Of a stretch of 37,971 nt of DNA, positions 1-6,402 are shown in pieces; the first letter of the stretch is position 1; the number at the start of each line of letters is the position of its first letter. Origin of the DNA: a virus; IMG/VR virus record IMGVR_UViG_3300032294_000767, positions 1 to 37,971 of that record. One strand, written 5' to 3'. Below the pieces are notes generated by a model. That model saw nothing but the letters and a program-made list of their open reading frames with translations, did not search any database and had not been told where the DNA came from. The translations under genes and the position numbers were made by a program.

Positions 1-97
1 AAGAGACATCCTAATGGAAGTCTACGAGACGGACGGAACGAACGAACAAGTTGTGGCACAAGCCACTGTAAATCTAGCCAAGCGAGTTTTAGAATAG
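1..97 (+). CDS. 3' end of the large repeat-rich tail protein (wraps around the contig join)
   Basis: Partial reading frame ending at TAG 95-97. It encodes the last 31-32 residues of the protein whose complete copy lies at 34310-37945, ending ..NLAKRVLE. It is the duplicated contig end, not a separate gene or a pseudogene. Confidence 0.9.
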   Translation, partial: RDILMEVYETDGTNEQVVAQATVNLAKRVLE

Positions 98-99
98 CC

Positions 100-117
100 T
101 TGGGGCAGATGCCCTAA
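100..117 (+). other. Small hairpin in the gap after the large tail gene
   Basis: TTGGGGC (100-106), loop AGAT, GCCCTAA (111-117) forms a 7-bp stem with one G-T pair, three bases after the tail gene stop. No T-tract follows, so it is not a standard intrinsic terminator. It may protect an mRNA end or be chance. The second copy lies at 37948-37965. Confidence 0.35.
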
Positions 118-126
118 CGAAATCCT

Positions 127-789
127 ATGGGTAAAGTATTGCACGCCAGCAAAAGCGGATATTTTCCAAGATGCCTAGTAGACACTCCCGCACTACCCCG
201 AGATAGTAATTATATTATTGGTGGGATTGAGGAAGCTATGACCCCATTTTGGAGGGTAAGAAAATGGGAGATTTCTGTGAGCGGAACTTTGGTTGCACCG
301 GGAACGGAATGGACTTTTAGCGGCACGCCAAATGAAATTTTTGGAAATCCAGCAGTTGAAAAAGAAGAAGATTTAGTTTGTTTTAATTCACAAGACAAAT
401 ATTATATAGAATTTTCATCTGGGCTTGTGCCTTGGGCTACATTAAATGGGGAGCCATTTGAAACAATCGCAAATTTATTTGTCGGACTTGGGTATCTATT
501 AGCACCATACAACACATTTGAAGCCAATAGCATTGTGAAGAATGGCGATATTTACAAGTTGCCTTTTTTTTGGGGTATTCAAACGATTCCCCTAATTTCA
601 GACCCCCTAGATTTAGTAGATCGGGTTCCAGTAGGCACATATACTTTTGATGTGCTGGGAGTTTCGACAGCTACAAAAACTCTTTACGGGCCGGATGGTT
701 ATTCTGGATCAGCCACAGCAGTAGTGTCTGCAAAAGAATACTGGTCTTACGATGGAACTTACAACACCTCTACTGGAATGCCCCTTTGA
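127..789 (+). CDS. Hypothetical protein, probable tail-associated
   Basis: 220 residues that I do not recognise. There is no signal peptide or membrane segment. Composition is rich in aromatic residues, Gly and Thr (for example WTFSGTP, YWSYDGTYNTSTGMPL at the C-terminus), which fits a beta-rich virion protein. It follows the 1211-residue tail protein after a short gap and precedes the lysis genes, a usual place for tail fibre or fibre-associated proteins. The ATG is directly preceded by GAAATCCT rather than a purine-rich ribosome site. A tail or fibre role is inferred from position only. Confidence 0.75.
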   Translation: MGKVLHASKSGYFPRCLVDTPALPRDSNYIIGGIEEAMTPFWRVRKWEISVSGTLVAPGTEWTFSGTPNEIFGNPAVEKEEDLVCFNSQDKYYIEFSSGLVPWATLNGEPFETIANLFVGLGYLLAPYNTFEANSIVKNGDIYKLPFFWGIQTIPLISDPLDLVDRVPVGTYTFDVLGVSTATKTLYGPDGYSGSATAVVSAKEYWSYDGTYNTSTGMPL

Positions 790-805
790 CACCCCCCGCC
801 TTCTT

Positions 806-976
806 ATGGAACAACTACTAGCCTTCGTTCAGTCTCAAGACATCTTTGCTTGGGTGGGTGCTTTGGTTGCCCTTCTCTCTGCCGTGATTGCCGTGGCCTC
901 TTTGATTCCGGGTGACGAGCCAGAGAACACCTTGCAAAAGGTTGTGGATTTTCTATCCAAGTTTTCTAGGAAATAA
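806..976 (+). CDS. Small membrane protein, candidate holin
   Basis: 56 residues from ATG 806. One hydrophobic segment (about residues 11-34, WVGALVALLSAVIAVASL) is followed by an acidic stretch and a basic C-terminus (LSKFSRK). Size, single membrane span and position at the head of a block containing an endolysin fit a small holin or holin-like protein, but no diagnostic motif exists. A longer in-frame start at 752 would overlap the previous gene by 38 bases and add hydrophilic residues before the membrane segment, so 806 is preferred. No clear ribosome site is visible for either start. Confidence 0.55.
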   Translation: MEQLLAFVQSQDIFAWVGALVALLSAVIAVASLIPGDEPENTLQKVVDFLSKFSRK

Positions 977-979
977 AAG

Positions 980-1141
980 ATGTGGGAGGCCATTCTCGCC
1001 TCGCTTGCTGGATTGATTGGGATTGTAGCTTGGTGGACAAAGAATCGTGCAAAGACCCGCAAGGAAAGAGACGATGAAGAAATCGCTTACAAACGCCGTC
1101 TGCGAGATACGGAAGTGGACGCTTGGATTCATCGTAGGTAG
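980..1141 (+). CDS. Small membrane protein with charged tail, candidate i-spanin-like
   Basis: 53 residues. An N-terminal hydrophobic anchor (MWEAILASLAGLIGIVAWW) is followed by a strongly charged, probably helical tail (KTRKERDDEE onward). Its ATG is three bases after the previous stop, and its 3' end overlaps the next gene, a lipoprotein in another frame, by 68 bases. An anchored charged helix overlapping a lipoprotein gene is the layout of phage inner/outer spanin pairs such as lambda Rz/Rz1. It is short for an i-spanin, so it could be another accessory lysis protein. Confidence 0.55.
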   Translation: MWEAILASLAGLIGIVAWWTKNRAKTRKERDDEEIAYKRRLRDTEVDAWIHRR

Positions 1142-1352
1142 TTTGATTTGTGGGTGTGCGACCACCCTCCCTTACGACATTGGGGAAGTGCCACACCAAG
1201 ATTCTATTTCCGATTACATTATGCGGTGGGACAAACTCGACCGAACCAAAGCAACCCCAGACGAATACAGACAGCTTTATGGGCAAACGCTCAAGACGAT
1301 TTCTCGACTCGTGGAGGAGAATGAACGACTCCGAAAGAGGCTTGACCAATGA
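1074..1352 (+). CDS. Small lipoprotein, candidate o-spanin
   Basis: 92 residues from ATG 1074, preceded by AAGGAAAGAG. A basic N-terminus and hydrophobic core (WTLGFIVGSLICGC) end in a lipobox-like ICGC, which would place a lipidated Cys near residue 28. The Cys at -2 is unusual for a lipobox. The C-terminal third is a charged helix (ISRLVEENERLRKRL) suited to coiled-coil pairing. It overlaps the preceding anchored protein by 68 bases and the endolysin by ATGA. An outer-membrane spanin partner is the best reading, and it would imply a Gram-negative host. A generic phage lipoprotein is the alternative. Confidence 0.55.
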   Translation: MKKSLTNAVCEIRKWTLGFIVGSLICGCATTLPYDIGEVPHQDSISDYIMRWDKLDRTKATPDEYRQLYGQTLKTISRLVEENERLRKRLDQ

Positions 1353-1855
1353 CGATTCGAGAGGCGGTGGAAAGGTCAAGAGGCCACATAGAAAAGTGTG
1401 AGACTAGTTTCGGGAAGAGGGTTGCGGCTTGGTACTCGGAGTTAATGTCCAAAAAGATTCCAGTTTTGATCTACTGCTCGGTGCGTACTCCACAAGAACA
1501 AGAGGAACTATACGCCCAAGGACGCACAAAGGCTGGTAGGAAAGTCACAAACGCTCGTGGGATACCCCCACAATCGCTCCACATTGACCAAGGTAAAGGC
1601 TCTCACGCAATAGACTATGTACCCCTATCCCGCACCCCGACTGGCAATCTATTGGCCTCTTGGGACGATGACCAAACCTATTCGATCTGCCAGAAGATCG
1701 CACAGAAGCACCAGCTACGGCACTTGGATTGGGAGCAACCCCACCTTGAGGACGCAACAATCTCTGGATGGAGGGAGTTAATCTCCCCACAAAAACAAGA
1801 GGTGAATAATCAAAAAGTTTCTCTAGTCAGTAAGCGTCCGTGGTCTAGTCGTTAA
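1349..1855 (+). CDS. Endolysin, M15-type zinc peptidase (L-Ala-D-Glu / D,D-peptidase-like)
   Basis: 168 residues. It resembles M15 (VanY/T5-endolysin-like) peptidases, which cut peptidoglycan stem peptides. SVRTPQEQEELYAQGRT (residues 44-60) is the typical helix region. QSLH (H78), GSHAIDYV (H86, D89) and WEQPHLE (E129, H132) supply the expected His/Asp/His zinc ligands and the catalytic acid. Spacing from H78 to D89 is longer than the usual H-x6-D, so H78 or H86 may be the first ligand. There is no signal sequence, so export would need a holin. It is coupled to the lipoprotein by an ATGA overlap. The last 20 residues look like a basic unstructured tail. Confidence 0.8.
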   Translation: MTIREAVERSRGHIEKCETSFGKRVAAWYSELMSKKIPVLIYCSVRTPQEQEELYAQGRTKAGRKVTNARGIPPQSLHIDQGKGSHAIDYVPLSRTPTGNLLASWDDDQTYSICQKIAQKHQLRHLDWEQPHLEDATISGWRELISPQKQEVNNQKVSLVSKRPWSSR

Positions 1856-1858
1856 TGG

Positions 1859-2218
1859 ATGACATCAACGCAAGGCGTGGAGAAAACCCAAAAGCATTTT
1901 ACTAAAAAGCACGAACTTCATTTAACTACTCTGCAAGTTGCGGCAGTCGAATCGATGGAGAAGAAATACAAGCGGGGAGTTGAGGAACACGGCGGGACAA
2001 AACTTTGGGAGATGCCATCGATTAAACTTGTTGAGAACGCAATCGAAGAAGCAACCGACCAGCTAACCTATCTTTTGACCCTCCGCTCCCAAATGCACAT
2101 AGTTCTTGAATTAGCGAGGGATGGATGCACAGACGAAACATTGACAAATCCTCGTGCTAGAGAGTGTTGCAATCTTATTTACACAACTCTAACTGGACAA
2201 TCTAAACCCCCCCTATGA
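1859..2218 (+). CDS. MazG-like / nucleotide pyrophosphohydrolase-type helical protein
   Basis: 119 residues, predicted all-helical. A core reading KYKRGVEEHGGTKLWE, then NAIEEATDQLTYLL, matches a common phage protein related to the all-alpha NTP pyrophosphohydrolase (MazG-like) superfamily, whose metal-binding EExxD pattern is seen here as EEATDQ. Such proteins may clear non-canonical dNTPs or modulate host nucleotide signalling. Only one acidic motif is obvious, so catalytic activity is uncertain. It overlaps the next gene by ATGA and starts the early-region block. Confidence 0.55.
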   Translation: MTSTQGVEKTQKHFTKKHELHLTTLQVAAVESMEKKYKRGVEEHGGTKLWEMPSIKLVENAIEEATDQLTYLLTLRSQMHIVLELARDGCTDETLTNPRARECCNLIYTTLTGQSKPPL

Positions 2219-2955
2219 AGCCAATTAAGTTCGTTGCTTGTGGAGACATTCACGGCGACGAACAAGACGCTCCCTCGGTAAAGGCTCTGCTCGCTTTCAC
2301 GAAAGAATACCAGCCCGATCTGGTCGTTTGCATTGGTGACCTCTGGGATTTTAGGGCAATCAGAAAAGGGGCAGGGGATGAGGAGCAAGCATCCAGCTTG
2401 CAGAAGGATTGGGATGCAGGGGAGGAATTTATTAGGGAGTTTTTTTCGTACGGAGATGAGAGGGTGTTCCTTCGTGGCAATCACGACGAAAGGATATATG
2501 ACTTGAGCCGCAACTGTCGAAGCGGAATAGCAAGGGACTACGCCAACGATGGGATTGAAAACATTGAGGCGATTATGAAAGAGACAAGGGGAAGAATGTT
2601 CCCTTACGATTCCGTTGCTGGTATCTACAAGTGCGGGACGCTCTCATTCGCACACGGCTACGGCCACGCTATGCACTCTGCCAAGCAACACAGCGATGCG
2701 TATGGAGATGTTATCTTTGGGCACACACACGCCATAGATTATTTTAGAAGCATCTCCATCGACCCTCGCACCGGGTACAACATCGGATGCCTATGCAACA
2801 AAACCCCAGAATATAACCGAGGCCAGTTGCGTAGATTGAGATGGCAACACGGCTGGGCTTATGGGATGATTCACCCAGACAAGACCCACGATGTATTTCA
2901 AGCAAGGCAGAGAGGCAACAAGTTTCATCTACCCACCAACATAAAATCGTTTTGA
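2215..2955 (+). CDS. Calcineurin-like metallophosphoesterase
   Basis: 246 residues with the full two-metal phosphoesterase signature in order: GDIHGD (D11, H13), GDLWD (D42), RGNHDE (N89, H90), AHGYGH (H147) and FGHTH (H170, H172). Members hydrolyse phosphomono- or diesters, including nucleic acids and cyclic nucleotides. The phage version is usually cytosolic and its substrate is not predictable. It could take part in DNA end processing given neighbouring ligase and recombination genes, but that is inference. ATG overlaps the preceding stop. Confidence 0.88.
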   Translation: MKPIKFVACGDIHGDEQDAPSVKALLAFTKEYQPDLVVCIGDLWDFRAIRKGAGDEEQASSLQKDWDAGEEFIREFFSYGDERVFLRGNHDERIYDLSRNCRSGIARDYANDGIENIEAIMKETRGRMFPYDSVAGIYKCGTLSFAHGYGHAMHSAKQHSDAYGDVIFGHTHAIDYFRSISIDPRTGYNIGCLCNKTPEYNRGQLRRLRWQHGWAYGMIHPDKTHDVFQARQRGNKFHLPTNIKSF

Positions 2956-2956
2956 T

Positions 2957-3232
2957 ATGAAACCACGAAATCCTTGGCAAGAACTTTTAGTCACAGCAAT
3001 CAGAACGAAGATTGCACCGCCACGACCAGATGGATTTTTCACGAGAGAAGAGATTGCGAAGGAGTGGGGTCTAAAATTAAACACAGCAACTCGCCACCTA
3101 GACACCCTGCTCAAGCAAAAGAAGGTGGAGATGATTCGCCATATGTCCGTCATCACATCAAAGGACGGAGAGAAGTTGCTACGAAAGCTGAAGATGTTTA
3201 AGATTATCCCCACAAAGTCCCCTCGCAAGTAG
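2957..3232 (+). CDS. Winged-helix DNA-binding protein
   Basis: 91 residues, basic. The segment GFFTREEIAKEWGLKLNTAT followed by RHLDTLLKQKKVEMI has the spacing of a winged helix-turn-helix: helix, turn, recognition helix, then a wing. A transcriptional or replication-regulatory role in early expression is likely. It starts one base after the preceding stop and is followed by a non-coding gap holding a perfect palindrome, which could be its operator, though that is speculative. Confidence 0.6.
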   Translation: MKPRNPWQELLVTAIRTKIAPPRPDGFFTREEIAKEWGLKLNTATRHLDTLLKQKKVEMIRHMSVITSKDGEKLLRKLKMFKIIPTKSPRK

Positions 3233-3235
3233 CGT

Positions 3236-3255
3236 GTTTATAGGGACTTATAAAC
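3236..3255. promoter_or_regulatory. Perfect inverted repeat, candidate operator
   Basis: GTTTATA (3236-3242), 6-base centre GGGACT, TATAAAC (3249-3255). It sits in the 84-base gap after the winged-helix gene. Its core TTATAGGGACTTAT recurs with one inserted T in the control region at 11688-11702, so both may bind the same regulator. It could also fold as an RNA hairpin, but no T-tract follows. Confidence 0.5.
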
Positions 3256-3316
3256 AATCGTTAAGATAAGATAAAAAAAGAGTAGACAACTTGCGGAAGT
3301 GTGTTAGGGTGTGGGT

Positions 3317-3550
3317 ATGCAAGAAACAACAAGCAACACCGAGGTGAGTGCGGTTAAAGTCACTCGCAGATTTGAGCGTTTGAATGATTTGATATGCGAT
3401 TATAAGCACCTATGGGGCGATAGTTATCGCTTGGAAAAATGGGTGGATGAATACAATCGCCTTCGCCGTGACCATCGTGAAGTTTTTAACAAGTACTGCG
3501 AAAAACACGGATATTGCCCAACGCATAATGGATACGACACGCTTGCCTAA
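3317..3550 (+). CDS. Hypothetical early protein
   Basis: 77 residues from ATG 3317; a GTG at 3311 would add two residues. It is unrecognised, charged and probably helical, with two Cys-containing patches near the C-terminus (YCEKHGYCPTHNGYD) that might bind metal. It is the first gene after the palindrome-bearing gap. TAGACA (3285-3290) and TAGGGT (3307-3312), spaced 16 bases, could be a weak promoter, so this may be an immediate-early gene. Confidence 0.65.
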   Translation: MQETTSNTEVSAVKVTRRFERLNDLICDYKHLWGDSYRLEKWVDEYNRLRRDHREVFNKYCEKHGYCPTHNGYDTLA

Positions 3551-3575
3551 CCCCTAACCAAGAAAGAAAAACCAA

Positions 3576-3662
3576 ATGACTAAAATCCTAATAGCTTATA
3601 TCATCGGCCTAGTTGTAGGTGCTGGCTCAACCCTTTTCATAGTTGAGCAACTCCTAAAATAA
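3576..3662 (+). CDS. 28-residue membrane microprotein
   Basis: MTKILIAYIIGLVVGAGSTL is a single hydrophobic span followed by a short polar tail ending EQLLK. The upstream AAGAAAGAAAAACC is purine-rich. It fills the gap between two genes precisely. Small single-span phage proteins of this type often act on host membrane complexes, but no function can be assigned. Confidence 0.5.
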   Translation: MTKILIAYIIGLVVGAGSTLFIVEQLLK

Positions 3663-3665
3663 GTC

Positions 3666-3695
3666 TTTACACAACCCCGAGAAATCCTCTATAAA
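3666..3695 (+). promoter_or_regulatory. Candidate sigma70-type promoter before the ligase-like gene
   Basis: TTTACA (3666-3671), 18-base spacer, TATAAA (3690-3695). Each box matches the consensus at five of six positions. Only six bases separate the -10 box from the ATG at 3702, so a transcript from here would be leaderless or nearly so. The first nine bases, TTTACACAA, are repeated in the promoter-like element at 11644. Confidence 0.5.
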
Positions 3696-3701
3696 CAAAC
3701 A

Positions 3702-4271
3702 ATGACATCCTCCATTCACCCCGCCAGACCACAAGCCTCTGCCGTCCCGGCTAACCACGAGGAGTTTTCCGATGGGTTCTCCATTGAGGGAAAGCTGAAC
3801 GGATGGCGAGGCTTGTTTAATCAAAAGACTGGCATCGGGTACAACCGCCACGGAAAGATCGCATCCAACCATAATCTAATGGTAGAGCGTCTCGCCAATG
3901 CTGGTATCAAAGCCCCCTACATTGATTGCGAAATTATGGGACAACGCACCAAGACTGGAAAAGGAACTATTGTTGTGATGGATGCATTCGACCCCGCCAA
4001 CCCCAAGCCTTACCCCGAGAGGATGAAGGAGATTGAACACTTGGAGGCCGTGACCTTCGATGTGCCACAGAACAAGCTCCTCCGCTTTGTTCAACTTGCC
4101 CACCACAAGATCAATTCAATCTGGGAAGAGATGAACTACCAGAACAACAAGGCGGGCGAGGTTGTTTGGGAAGGCTTTGTGATGAAGGCCACGGATGACG
4201 GCAAGTATCCATTCATTACCAACCCCAACTACTGCTCACCCGCTTGGCAGAAACAGAGGATTCGCTGGTGA
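3702..4271 (+). CDS. Minimal ATP-dependent DNA ligase-like nucleotidyltransferase
   Basis: 189 residues carrying the covalent nucleotidyltransferase motifs in order: motif I EGKLNGWRG (nucleophile K31), motif III IDCEIMG (E77), motif IIIa VVMDAFD (91-97), motif IV WEGFVMK (E157, K162) and a C-terminal W-x-K-x-R (182-186) that could be motif V. The usual K-x-D-G is K-L-N-G here, an Asp-to-Asn change. There is room only for the adenylation domain, with no OB-fold after it, so it is far shorter than typical ATP ligases. It probably seals nicks in phage DNA; an RNA ligase role is possible. The gene overlaps the next one by GTGA. Confidence 0.75.
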   Translation: MTSSIHPARPQASAVPANHEEFSDGFSIEGKLNGWRGLFNQKTGIGYNRHGKIASNHNLMVERLANAGIKAPYIDCEIMGQRTKTGKGTIVVMDAFDPANPKPYPERMKEIEHLEAVTFDVPQNKLLRFVQLAHHKINSIWEEMNYQNNKAGEVVWEGFVMKATDDGKYPFITNPNYCSPAWQKQRIRW

Positions 4272-4483
4272 TTATTTTCCTAGTCTCATTCTTTGGGCTT
4301 CTGATTCTGCAAGGGGTAAGGCTCTTTGCTAAACACATCGACCAGCAGAACTACGAGAGACGGCAGTTCTATTTGTATGTGGCCGCCGAGCTAGAGAAGA
4401 TGGACAAGATTGTGGCCGAGGGCAACCAGCCTAAACAGCCAGAGCTAATGTTGCCTAGCAAGAACTGGGTGGGGCGTAACTAA
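4268..4483 (+). CDS. Small single-span membrane protein
   Basis: 71 residues from GTG 4268, which overlaps the ligase-like stop (GTGA). A TTG at 4244 would give a longer overlap and is less likely. The N-terminus VIIFLVSFFGLLILQGVRLF is a membrane span, then a basic/aromatic amphipathic stretch and a Pro-rich tail. The function is unknown. Confidence 0.6.
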   Translation: MIIFLVSFFGLLILQGVRLFAKHIDQQNYERRQFYLYVAAELEKMDKIVAEGNQPKQPELMLPSKNWVGRN

Positions 4484-4484
4484 A

Positions 4485-4805
4485 ATGAAGTTATCCCCAT
4501 CAGCCAAGTTCGAGCTTCTATGGAAGAGTCTTGGCGGGTGGGGGCTGTTAAGGGAATACAAGTTTGCTGATGGCAGAAGATTTAGATTCGACTATTACCA
4601 CATCGAAGGCATAGCCATTGAGCTAGAGGGCGGGGTGTGGAGCAGGGGCAGACATACGAGGCCAACCGGGTTCTTGAATGATATGGAAAAATATAACCTC
4701 GCCGCCTCAATGGGTATCCTAGTTTTCCGTGTCCCATCCCACGACATCAGCACCAAGTGGCTTTCCCCGATAATCAAAACCATAAACGAAAGGAATGCAA
4801 AATGA
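4485..4805 (+). CDS. PD-(D/E)XK-type endonuclease / resolvase-like
   Basis: 106 residues. RRFRFDYYH (D36) followed by IAIELEGG (E46, E48) gives the D...ExE core of PD-(D/E)XK nucleases, and WSRGRHTRPTGF then NDMEKYNLAA supplies the downstream conserved R-H and D-xx-K residues. Small phage proteins with this plan (substrate-fold D, E-GG, G-R-H, D-xx-K-x-N) are generally annotated as Holliday-junction-resolvase-like or VRR-NUC-like endonucleases. With neighbouring ligase and recombination genes it probably resolves branched DNA before packaging. It starts two bases after the upstream stop and ends in an ATGA overlap. Confidence 0.7.
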   Translation: MKLSPSAKFELLWKSLGGWGLLREYKFADGRRFRFDYYHIEGIAIELEGGVWSRGRHTRPTGFLNDMEKYNLAASMGILVFRVPSHDISTKWLSPIIKTINERNAK

Positions 4806-4978
4806 AAGAAGGAGGCAAACCATTAGAGGCATATTCAAAAGAACAAGATGATATGCGAAGGCAAGCAGTATCAGACTGGAAAGAGCGTTACATACGCTTC
4901 GGAATATGGGAAGAGTTAGACCACCGAAGGGACAATGCGAAGGCCGAACAAGAAACAAAGGAGAAATCAAATGAGTGA
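4802..4978 (+). CDS. Hypothetical charged helical protein
   Basis: 58 residues from ATG 4802, which overlaps the nuclease stop (ATGA). It is highly charged and has no hydrophobic core or motif beyond a WKERYIRFGIWEELDHRR helix. It could be a small binding protein. Nothing indicates a function. Confidence 0.6.
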   Translation: MKEGGKPLEAYSKEQDDMRRQAVSDWKERYIRFGIWEELDHRRDNAKAEQETKEKSNE

Positions 4979-5186
4979 AGAAATGCCCACATTCTGGCAT
5001 CAAGAACCAGCCAATAAAAAATTACCAAATGAAACTACGGATGAATGGGTAGTAAGAGTGTTTGGAGCTTTCCCAGATACCGAGTTCGACCAGCGTAATG
5101 ACTTTAGGTGTTTGAACTTACCCACAACCGCAAAAGAAAATGCCGAAGGTTTTGGCATATTCGATTACGGACAAGATAAACAATAA
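4971..5186 (+). CDS. Hypothetical protein
   Basis: 71 residues from ATG 4971, overlapping the previous gene by eight bases, with GGAGA seven bases upstream. It is acidic, with FWHQEPANKKLPNETTDEW near the start. It is not recognised. It lies in the early block directly before the recombination-associated gene, which has its own ribosome site. Confidence 0.6.
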   Translation: MSEEMPTFWHQEPANKKLPNETTDEWVVRVFGAFPDTEFDQRNDFRCLNLPTTAKENAEGFGIFDYGQDKQ

Positions 5187-5205
5187 AAAATAGGAGAAAC
5201 AACCA

Positions 5206-6027
5206 ATGAATGAATTAACCAACGGCAACGGAGTCTCAACCCACATTCGCCAAGCGACTGATGTAGCTGGGGCTTGTCGTGCCATCGTAAAAGAAACTTG
5301 CCAACGCATAGGCCAGAAGGACTATGTGCGAGTTGAAGGCTGGCAAGCAATCGCAGTCGCTCACGGATGCGTAGCAAGTGCAAGAGATGTTGAGCGTCTT
5401 GAGGACGGCTATCGTTGCATCGGTGAGGTCAAGAGGATGGACAACGGCCAAGTAATCTCAAGTGCAGAGGGGTTCTTGGGTGATGATGAGGCTATGTGGG
5501 CAAGCCGCCCAACCTACGCCAAGCGAGCGATGGTTCAGACCAGAGCAATTAGCAGGGCTTGTCGTTCAGCATTCGCACATATTGTCGTGCTAATAGATTC
5601 TAAATTGAGTACGACCCCGGCAGAGGAGATTCCTATTGGCGGGTTCGAGGACATCAACACGGACAAGTACGAGCAAGCACCGAAGCCAGTTAAGTTAGAT
5701 ACAGTAAAGGCAGACTTCATTAGCAAAGCAGACCTAGCAGACATCACAAACAGGTTGAATGGTGTTGTGGTAAAAACCAATAGTGGTGAGCCTAGGGATA
5801 TGGAATTGAAGTTCGGTAAGCACAAAGGCTCGACCCTTCGTGAGATCGCCGCCTTTGGCAACAAGGGCTTGGATTACTTAGAGTGGTTGAGCAAGCAAGA
5901 CCTCAAGCCCGGTGCAGATGGTAAGCCCTACAAGAACGACATCATCAGAAACGAAATCATCGCAGAGATTCTTGCGGAAGCAGACTCAATACAGAAAGGA
6001 AAGCCCGAAGATGAAATCCCATTCTGA
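5206..6027 (+). CDS. Recombination-associated protein with ExoX-C-like domain
   Basis: 273 residues, with AGGAG nine bases before the ATG. The N-terminal half contains VEGWQAIAVAHGC, AEGFLGDDE and YAKRAMVQTRAISRACRSAF; this last pattern resembles the conserved helix of phage ssDNA-annealing/Rad52-like and related recombination proteins. The C-terminal part (about 205-270) has LKFGKHKGSTLREIA and GLDYLEWLSKQ, a small domain also found at the C-terminus of exodeoxyribonuclease X-type proteins. A role in ssDNA binding or recombination fits the adjacent ligase and nuclease. Family assignment of the N-terminal half is tentative, and no nuclease catalytic site is visible. Confidence 0.6.
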   Translation: MNELTNGNGVSTHIRQATDVAGACRAIVKETCQRIGQKDYVRVEGWQAIAVAHGCVASARDVERLEDGYRCIGEVKRMDNGQVISSAEGFLGDDEAMWASRPTYAKRAMVQTRAISRACRSAFAHIVVLIDSKLSTTPAEEIPIGGFEDINTDKYEQAPKPVKLDTVKADFISKADLADITNRLNGVVVKTNSGEPRDMELKFGKHKGSTLREIAAFGNKGLDYLEWLSKQDLKPGADGKPYKNDIIRNEIIAEILAEADSIQKGKPEDEIPF

Positions 6028-6187
6028 CTTAATCCAAGACATCATCAACGATGCGATGAGCAAGGCCGCCGCCCTCGAAAGGGAGCGGTGTGCCGAACTT
6101 GTCCAACGACTGGCAGACGGAACGGAAGATCAAGTCATCCAAGACATTCTCAATGAGGTTGTCGTAGCCCTTCGGAGGCTGGGATGA
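6011..6187 (+). CDS. Hypothetical small helical protein
   Basis: 58 residues from ATG 6011, overlapping the preceding gene by 17 bases and the next by ATGA. It is all-helical with HSDLIQDIINDAMSKAA and IQDILNEVVVALRRL. The repeated IxDI pattern suggests a two-helix dimerising protein. The function is unknown. Confidence 0.55.
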   Translation: MKSHSDLIQDIINDAMSKAAALERERCAELVQRLADGTEDQVIQDILNEVVVALRRLG

Positions 6188-6402
6188 GCATTGATGTCGA
6201 TGTTCCAAAGCTAAAGTGGTCAATGCTTGAATGGCATACAGCCAAGGAGAATCCCAAAAAAGATGAAAGAATACTTATGGAATCTGGCGGTGTGGTCTTT
6301 AGCGGTAGGTATCTCGATGGTCGCTTTGTGTGTGCGTTTGGCGAGGTGCTTAAAAAGGACATTCGGCTCTGGTCAAGCTGGCCGACTGCACCCAAATGGT
6401 AA
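6184..6402 (+). CDS. DUF551-like protein
   Basis: 72 residues. The pattern EWHTAKENPKKDERILME, then VVFSGRYLDGRFV, then a closing W-xx-x-P (SSWPTAPKW) matches the small DUF551 family common in phage early regions: a W at the start, a P-x-x-x-E/D-x-x-V/I-L strand and a final WxPxP-like motif. The biochemical function of this family is not established. It is coupled by ATGA to the upstream gene and overlaps the next by seven bases. Confidence 0.65.
   Translation: MSIDVDVPKLKWSMLEWHTAKENPKKDERILMESGGVVFSGRYLDGRFVCAFGEVLKKDIRLWSSWPTAPKW

Larger units (their letters stand above)
1..123. repeat. Terminal direct repeat (circular-contig overlap), copy 1
   Basis: These 123 bases are identical to 37849-37971. 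The repeat cuts through the 3' end of the large tail gene, which is not where a functional terminal repeat or cos site would be expected. It is best read as the assembly overlap of a circular or circularly permuted molecule, giving a unit length of 37,848 bp. Confidence 0.93.

Noticed and set aside
1-123. Terminal repeat as a phage DTR or cos end
   Set aside because: It cuts a coding sequence, is far from the terminase genes and has the length of a typical assembly overlap; a circularised contig explains it.
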